Positions 4,015 through 7,010 of a DNA stretch of 7,010 nucleotides are shown here, piece after piece. The translations under genes were made by a program, and so were the position numbers. The notes beneath the pieces are model-generated. The model was given only the letters and a program-made list of their open reading frames with translations. It did no database searches and was not told where the DNA came from. Origin of the DNA: Synechococcaceae cyanobacterium (GTDB lineage: Bacteria > Cyanobacteriota > Cyanobacteriia > PCC-6307 > Cyanobiaceae); NCBI GenBank assembly GCA_947460085.1, contig CANHGA010000109.1, positions 1 to 7,010 on the forward strand. Direction: 5' to 3'. The number at the start of each line of letters is the position of its first letter. The first letter of the stretch is position 1.

Positions 4015-5586
4015 TCAAAGCAGTTGGTCGAAGGAGCGAAAGGTCAGCGCCTCTGCAATGGCGCTTGGACCGATCGTGTCTGTTCCGTCCAAGTCGCTGA
4101 TCGTTTGGGCGACCCGCAGCAGCCGATCGCCCGCTCGGGCCGAGAGTTGGCGTTGCTGAAGGGCCTGCTCCCACAGGTCCAAGGCCTCTGGTGTGAGGTT
4201 CAAGCGCTTTCGCAGGCAGGCTGAGCCCAGCTGGCCATTGCTGCAGCCCTTGGGGTTTCGCCGCTCCATGCGCTGGCGTGCCTGGGCCACCCGTTTGGCT
4301 ACGACCGCAGTGGTTTCGGGCTTGGTGGCAGGGTCCATGGGCCGAAAACTTGCCCCCAGGTCGTGGCTGCTAGGCCGCCGCATCACCACCTGGAGATCCA
4401 GGCGATCCAGCATGGGGCCCGAAAGTTTGGCCCAATAGCGCCTGCGGGCCCCCTCGCCGCACTGGCAGGGGCGATTGGGGTCGCCATGCCAGCCGCAGGG
4501 GCAGGGATTGCAGGCCGCCACCAAGGTGATCTGACAGGGGAACAGGGTGCGGCGCTTGGAGCGGTGAATCCAAACCGCCCCCTCTTCCAGCGGTTGCCGC
4601 AGCTGATCCAGCACGCTGCGGCGAAACTCCGCCAGTTCATCGAGAAACAGCACGCCGTGGTGGGCGAGCGAGAGCTCCCCGGGACGGGGGATGGCACCGC
4701 CCCCAATCAGGGCAGCGGCCGAACAGCTGTGGTGGGGGCTGCGAAAGGGGCGTTGCTGCACAAGCCCGCCCCCTTCCACCAGCAGCCCCAGGATCGAGTG
4801 GACCCTGGTGATCTCCAGGGCTTCTTTGGCATTCAGGGGGGAGAGAAGTCCGGCAAGCCGCTGGGCCAGCATGGTTTTGCCACTTCCGGGCGCCCCACAC
4901 AGCAGCAGATGGTGCCCCCCCGCCGCGGCGATTTCGAGGGCCCGGCGCCCATGGGCTTGGCCGTGAATATCGCTCAGATCTGCTGGGCTGGCCGGCGCCG
5001 GGTTCGCTTTGGCTGGGGTGGGCCTGGGGTTTGCAGGCTGGGGGGGCGCAGGACGTTCGGTGTTGACGAGCAACCTGCCGGCCTTGAGCATGGCGACGGC
5101 GCCGCTGAGGTTTGGGGCTGGCCAGACCTCCAGTCCATCGACCAACTGGGCTTCCCTGGTGTTGGCGGTGGGGACCACCAGGGCGCGGGCGCCCTGGTGC
5201 AGGGCCTGGAGGGCAAGGGAAAGCACACCCCGCACCGGCCGCAAACTGCCGTCGAGGCCCAGTTCGCCGCAGCTCCACACCCCGTCGGTGGCTTTGGGGT
5301 TGAGTTGGCCACTGGCCACCAGTAGGGCCAGGGCGATGGGGAGGTCGAAGCCCGGCCCCTCTTTGCGCAGGTCAGCTGGTGCCAGGTTCACGATTACCCG
5401 GGTGAGGGGCACCTTGAGGCCGCTATGGCGCAGGGCCGAACGCACCCGCTCGCGGGATTCCTGTACGGCTGCGTCGGCCAGGCCCACCATGTGCAGCCCT
5501 GGCAGTCCGGGGGAGAGATCCACCTCCACCGTCACCTCTTGGGCTTCCAGCCCTTGGAGGGAGGCGGTGCTGCATCGTGCCAACAT
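4015..5586 (-). CDS. comM: ComM/YifB-type AAA+ ATPase (Mg-chelatase-like)
   Basis: This 523-residue protein has the three parts of the ComM/YifB family. An N-terminal Lon-protease-like fold (about 1-170) contains GLPGLHMVGLADAAVQESRERVRSA and NLAPADLRKEGPGFDLPIAL. The AAA+ module (about 204-405) has Walker A GAPGSGKT at 231-238, Walker B VLFLDE at 312-317 and a probable arginine finger in PMLDRLDL. The C-terminal helical domain follows. A cysteine-rich loop CNPCPCG...CQC (359-377) is family-typical. In Vibrio and Haemophilus, ComM is a hexameric helicase that extends heteroduplex during natural transformation, so a similar cytoplasmic role is likely here. Start ATG 5586 gives MLARCSTASLQGLEA, the expected N-terminus. 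A Pro/Ala-rich linker (about 178-203) separates the first two domains. The gene is divergent from HIT and convergent with rpsU. Confidence 0.95.
   Translation of the reverse strand: MLARCSTASLQGLEAQEVTVEVDLSPGLPGLHMVGLADAAVQESRERVRSALRHSGLKVPLTRVIVNLAPADLRKEGPGFDLPIALALLVASGQLNPKATDGVWSCGELGLDGSLRPVRGVLSLALQALHQGARALVVPTANTREAQLVDGLEVWPAPNLSGAVAMLKAGRLLVNTERPAPPQPANPRPTPAKANPAPASPADLSDIHGQAHGRRALEIAAAGGHHLLLCGAPGSGKTMLAQRLAGLLSPLNAKEALEITRVHSILGLLVEGGGLVQQRPFRSPHHSCSAAALIGGGAIPRPGELSLAHHGVLFLDELAEFRRSVLDQLRQPLEEGAVWIHRSKRRTLFPCQITLVAACNPCPCGWHGDPNRPCQCGEGARRRYWAKLSGPMLDRLDLQVVMRRPSSHDLGASFRPMDPATKPETTAVVAKRVAQARQRMERRNPKGCSNGQLGSACLRKRLNLTPEALDLWEQALQQRQLSARAGDRLLRVAQTISDLDGTDTIGPSAIAEALTFRSFDQLL
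5176..5199 (-). repeat. Inverted repeat with 11-bp arms inside comM
   Basis: CACCAGGGCGC (5176-5186) and GCGCCCTGGTG (5189-5199) are exact reverse complements with 2 bases between. As RNA this folds to a 10-bp stem with a 4-base loop. It encodes HQGARALV, residues 130-137 of ComM. There is no T-tract, so this is not a classical terminator. Confidence 0.85.
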
Positions 5587-5650
5587 CAGGCCAAAGGGGT
5601 CGCTACAGCATTAGTGCCCTTTCTGTCCCACGTCCTTTGCCCCCGGTGCC
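5587..5650. promoter_or_regulatory. Divergent promoter region between comM and the HIT gene
   Basis: These 64 bases separate two divergent start codons and must supply both promoters unless transcripts start further in. Leftward, ACTAAT (minus strand, 5615-5610) matches four of six -10 positions and lies about 25 bases from the comM ATG. Rightward, TACAGC or CATTAG in 5604-5614 are weaker candidates for HIT. The candidates overlap, which would make the two promoters compete. No Shine-Dalgarno is seen before either start. Confidence 0.3.
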
Positions 5651-6004
5651 ATGGCCAGCGAGGCCCCCACTGACACGATCTTTGGCCGCATCTTGCGTGG
5701 CGAGATCCCCTGTGACCAGGTGTATGCCGATGACCTGTGCCTTGCTTTTCGCGATGTGCAGCCCCAGGCGCCGGTGCATGTGTTGGTGATTCCCCGGGAG
5801 CCCATCCCCCAGCTATCCGAGGCCCAGCAGGAGAACCAGCTCCTGCTGGGCCACCTCCTGCTGGTGGCCGCCAAGGTGGCCAAGCAGGAGGGTCTGGAAG
5901 ACTTCCGCACCGTGATCAACAGCGGCGCTGAGGCCGGTCAAACCGTGTTCCATTTGCACGTGCACGTGATGGGCGGGCGGCCCCTGGCGTGGCCCCCGGG
6001 TTGA
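5651..6004 (+). CDS. HIT (histidine triad) family nucleotide-binding hydrolase, HINT type
   Basis: The 117-residue protein matches the HINT branch of the HIT superfamily over its whole length. It starts DTIFGRILRGEIPCDQVYADD, has the strand HVLVIPREPI and the helix region LSEAQQENQLLLGHLLL, and ends with the histidine triad HLHVHVMGGR (His101, His103, His105), then WPPG. His103 is the expected nucleophile. HINT proteins cleave AMP-linked substrates such as adenosine phosphoramidates; the physiological substrate in cyanobacteria is not known. It is cytosolic, with no signal or membrane segment. The ATG at 5651 gives the usual family length. It is divergent from comM and lies 30 bases before the ABC transporter gene, probably on the same transcript. 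The coding region holds a strong pair of competing hairpins. Confidence 0.95.
   Translation: MASEAPTDTIFGRILRGEIPCDQVYADDLCLAFRDVQPQAPVHVLVIPREPIPQLSEAQQENQLLLGHLLLVAAKVAKQEGLEDFRTVINSGAEAGQTVFHLHVHVMGGRPLAWPPG
5821..5869 (+). repeat. Two mutually exclusive hairpins inside the HIT gene
   Basis: Hairpin A: GGCCCAGCAGGAG (5821-5833) pairs perfectly with CTCCTGCTGGGCC (5840-5852), 13 bp with a 6-base loop. Hairpin B: GGCCACC (5849-5855) pairs with GGTGGCC (5863-5869), 7 bp with a 7-base loop, and shares bases 5849-5852 with A. In addition, CTCCTGCTGG recurs at 5855-5864, so the left arm of A could pair with either copy. This resembles the alternative-stem layout of attenuators, but lies in coding sequence (residues 57-73). 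Confidence 0.85.
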
Positions 6005-6034
6005 CAGCGAGAATGGTTGCAATAGAGCAGCTCC

Positions 6035-7010
6035 ATGAGTCCCCTTTCGGCCTTCCGCAGCCAGCTCGGCAAGCTGCAGCGCCTGGCCCAGCCCTACTTC
6101 CTCCCCATTGAGGAGACCAACGCCTGGCAGTTCCTGTTGCTGTTGGGGGCCCTGTTGGCGGTGGTGGTGGGTGTCACCCTGCTGCTGCTAACAGCGGTGG
6201 TGGCGGCTACTGGGGCTTGGATCCCCGAGCTTCAGAGCCGCTTCCTTCCCGGGGTCCCCCAGCAAGTCGCCGCCATTTGGAAAGGGCCCTGGGGGCTGGC
6301 TGTGATGGTACTCTTTGCTGCTGGCACGGCCGTTTTTGCCGCGTTTCGCAGCAGCTTGCGGCACCGGCGTTGGGTGCCCTGGCTGTTGCTTGGAGCCATC
6401 GCCCTTTTGGTGTTGGTGATTAATGCGATCAATGTGGGAATTAGCTTTATCGCCCGCAATGTCGATAACGCCCTTGTCGCCTATGACCAGACTGGGTTTT
6501 GGAAGGTGGTGGCGGTCTATGCCTTCTGCCTGGTGTTGGCATTGCCTATTCGAGGTCTTCAGACCTATCTGATTCCCAAGCTGGGCCTGCTATGGCGCCA
6601 ATGGCTGAGTGAGCGGCTGTTGGAGCGTTATATGTCGAATCGGGCCTACTACCTCATCAACCCCAACGATGAGACTGGCGGTGAAATTGATAACCCAGAC
6701 CAGCGGATTACCCAGGACACCGCAAGCTTTACGGGCACAAGTTTGGAGGTGAGTGTGGGCATCATCGAAGCCCTGCTTACCTTTTTTAGCTTCATCATTA
6801 TTCTGTGGACGATTAGCACGAATCTGGCGGGGATCCTTTTTGCCTATTCGGTGCTTGGCACCACCCTTGTCGTCTTTATTAGCCGGCGACTGGTTGTTCT
6901 CAACAATGCCCAGCTGAGGCTTGAGGCAGATTTCCGCTACGGCATGGTTCATGTCCGGGACAACGCCGAGTCGATTGCCTTTTATCGGGGCGAGCAGCAG
7001 GAATCGAAGG
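6035..7010 (+). CDS. ABC transporter permease/ATPase, SbmA/BacA/ABCD type, N-terminal part (3' end outside window)
   Basis: An open frame from ATG 6035 runs off the right edge, giving 325 residues. It shows about six hydrophobic segments (about 31-58, 87-105, 113-140, 156-176, 240-262, 264-285). Two conserved motifs of the ABC_membrane_2 family follow known positions: NPDQRITQD at 220-228, and the EAA-like loop LEADFRYGMVHVRDNAESIA...RGE at about 296-320, which contacts the nucleotide-binding domain. Relatives include peroxisomal ABCD proteins, YddA and BacA-related proteins; reported substrates range from acyl-CoAs to peptides and vitamin B12. The ATPase domain should follow beyond the window. 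TTGACA at 6001-6006, overlapping the HIT stop, equals the -35 consensus, but no good -10 sits 17 bases on, so co-transcription with HIT is more likely. GC and codon use change near 6410. Substrate is unknown. Confidence 0.9.
   Translation, partial: MSPLSAFRSQLGKLQRLAQPYFLPIEETNAWQFLLLLGALLAVVVGVTLLLLTAVVAATGAWIPELQSRFLPGVPQQVAAIWKGPWGLAVMVLFAAGTAVFAAFRSSLRHRRWVPWLLLGAIALLVLVINAINVGISFIARNVDNALVAYDQTGFWKVVAVYAFCLVLALPIRGLQTYLIPKLGLLWRQWLSERLLERYMSNRAYYLINPNDETGGEIDNPDQRITQDTASFTGTSLEVSVGIIEALLTFFSFIIILWTISTNLAGILFAYSVLGTTLVVFISRRLVVLNNAQLRLEADFRYGMVHVRDNAESIAFYRGEQQESK

Noticed and set aside
4061..4097. Bulged stem CTTGGAC/GTCCAAG just past rpsU, as a terminator
   Set aside because: It has a 7-bp core, a 16-base loop and no T-run, and lies inside comM coding sequence. 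Such stems are common by chance.
4337..4440. Two similar stretches (CATGGGCCGAAAACTTGCCC-like) about 80 bases apart in comM
   Set aside because: Similarity is short and imperfect and follows from codons for separate ComM residues (FRPMDP and KLSGPML); no sign of a mobile or tandem repeat.
4363..5325. A 320-codon open frame on the plus strand opposite comM
   Set aside because: It is antisense to a gene with all family motifs. The product is Gly/Ala/Pro/Gln-rich with no recognisable domain, as expected from the complement of GC-rich codons.
1..7010. Mobile element, CRISPR array, tRNA, phage module or defence system
   Set aside because: I found no transposase or integrase motifs, terminal repeats, regularly spaced repeats, tRNA-like cloverleaf or known defence domains. 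The gene set is conserved housekeeping and transport.

Overview
This window looks like chromosomal core-genome DNA from a GC-rich unicellular picocyanobacterium of the Cyanobium/Synechococcus group. The support is the high GC, a DUF3747-type secreted protein (a family I know mainly from cyanobacteria), a short 56-residue S21 with an Arg-rich tail, and a 201-residue deformylase whose N-terminus resembles marine Synechococcus enzymes. The genus is inferred from remembered family resemblance, not from a search.

Layout. The left third is a leftward pair: an S9-family prolyl-oligopeptidase-type hydrolase (2168-246), followed with no spacer by the start of a GltS-like Na+/glutamate symporter that runs off the left edge (245-1). 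Divergent from these is a rightward series: peptide deformylase def (2223-2828), a 65-residue two-helix membrane protein (2838-3035), an exported DUF3747-like protein (3115-3771) and ribosomal protein S21, rpsU (3832-4002). rpsU converges on a leftward ComM/YifB-type AAA+ ATPase (5586-4015), with only 12 bases between the stops. Divergent from comM are a HIT-family protein (5651-6004) and the N-terminal 325 residues of a BacA/SbmA/ABCD-type ABC transporter (6035 to the right edge).

How the genes relate. def and rpsU serve translation (removal of the N-formyl group, and initiation on the 30S subunit). The peptidase and symporter form a translationally coupled pair that could link peptide breakdown to amino-acid uptake. 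ComM is known elsewhere as a branch-migration helicase for natural transformation. HIT and the ABC transporter are separated by 30 bases and probably co-transcribed. There is no gene-free stretch over 100 bases, and no tRNA, rRNA, CRISPR array, insertion sequence or phage module.

The gene content is mostly ordinary. The most unusual signals are nucleotide-level: four perfect or near-spacerless inverted repeats buried inside four different coding regions. They are a 15-bp stem with a GGAA tetraloop in the peptidase, an 18-bp spacerless palindrome in def, 11-bp arms in comM, and a 13-bp stem in the HIT gene that competes with a second hairpin. Also notable are paired TTG starts facing each other over 54 bases, a near-absence of Shine-Dalgarno sequences, and a drop in GC part-way through the ABC transporter gene.
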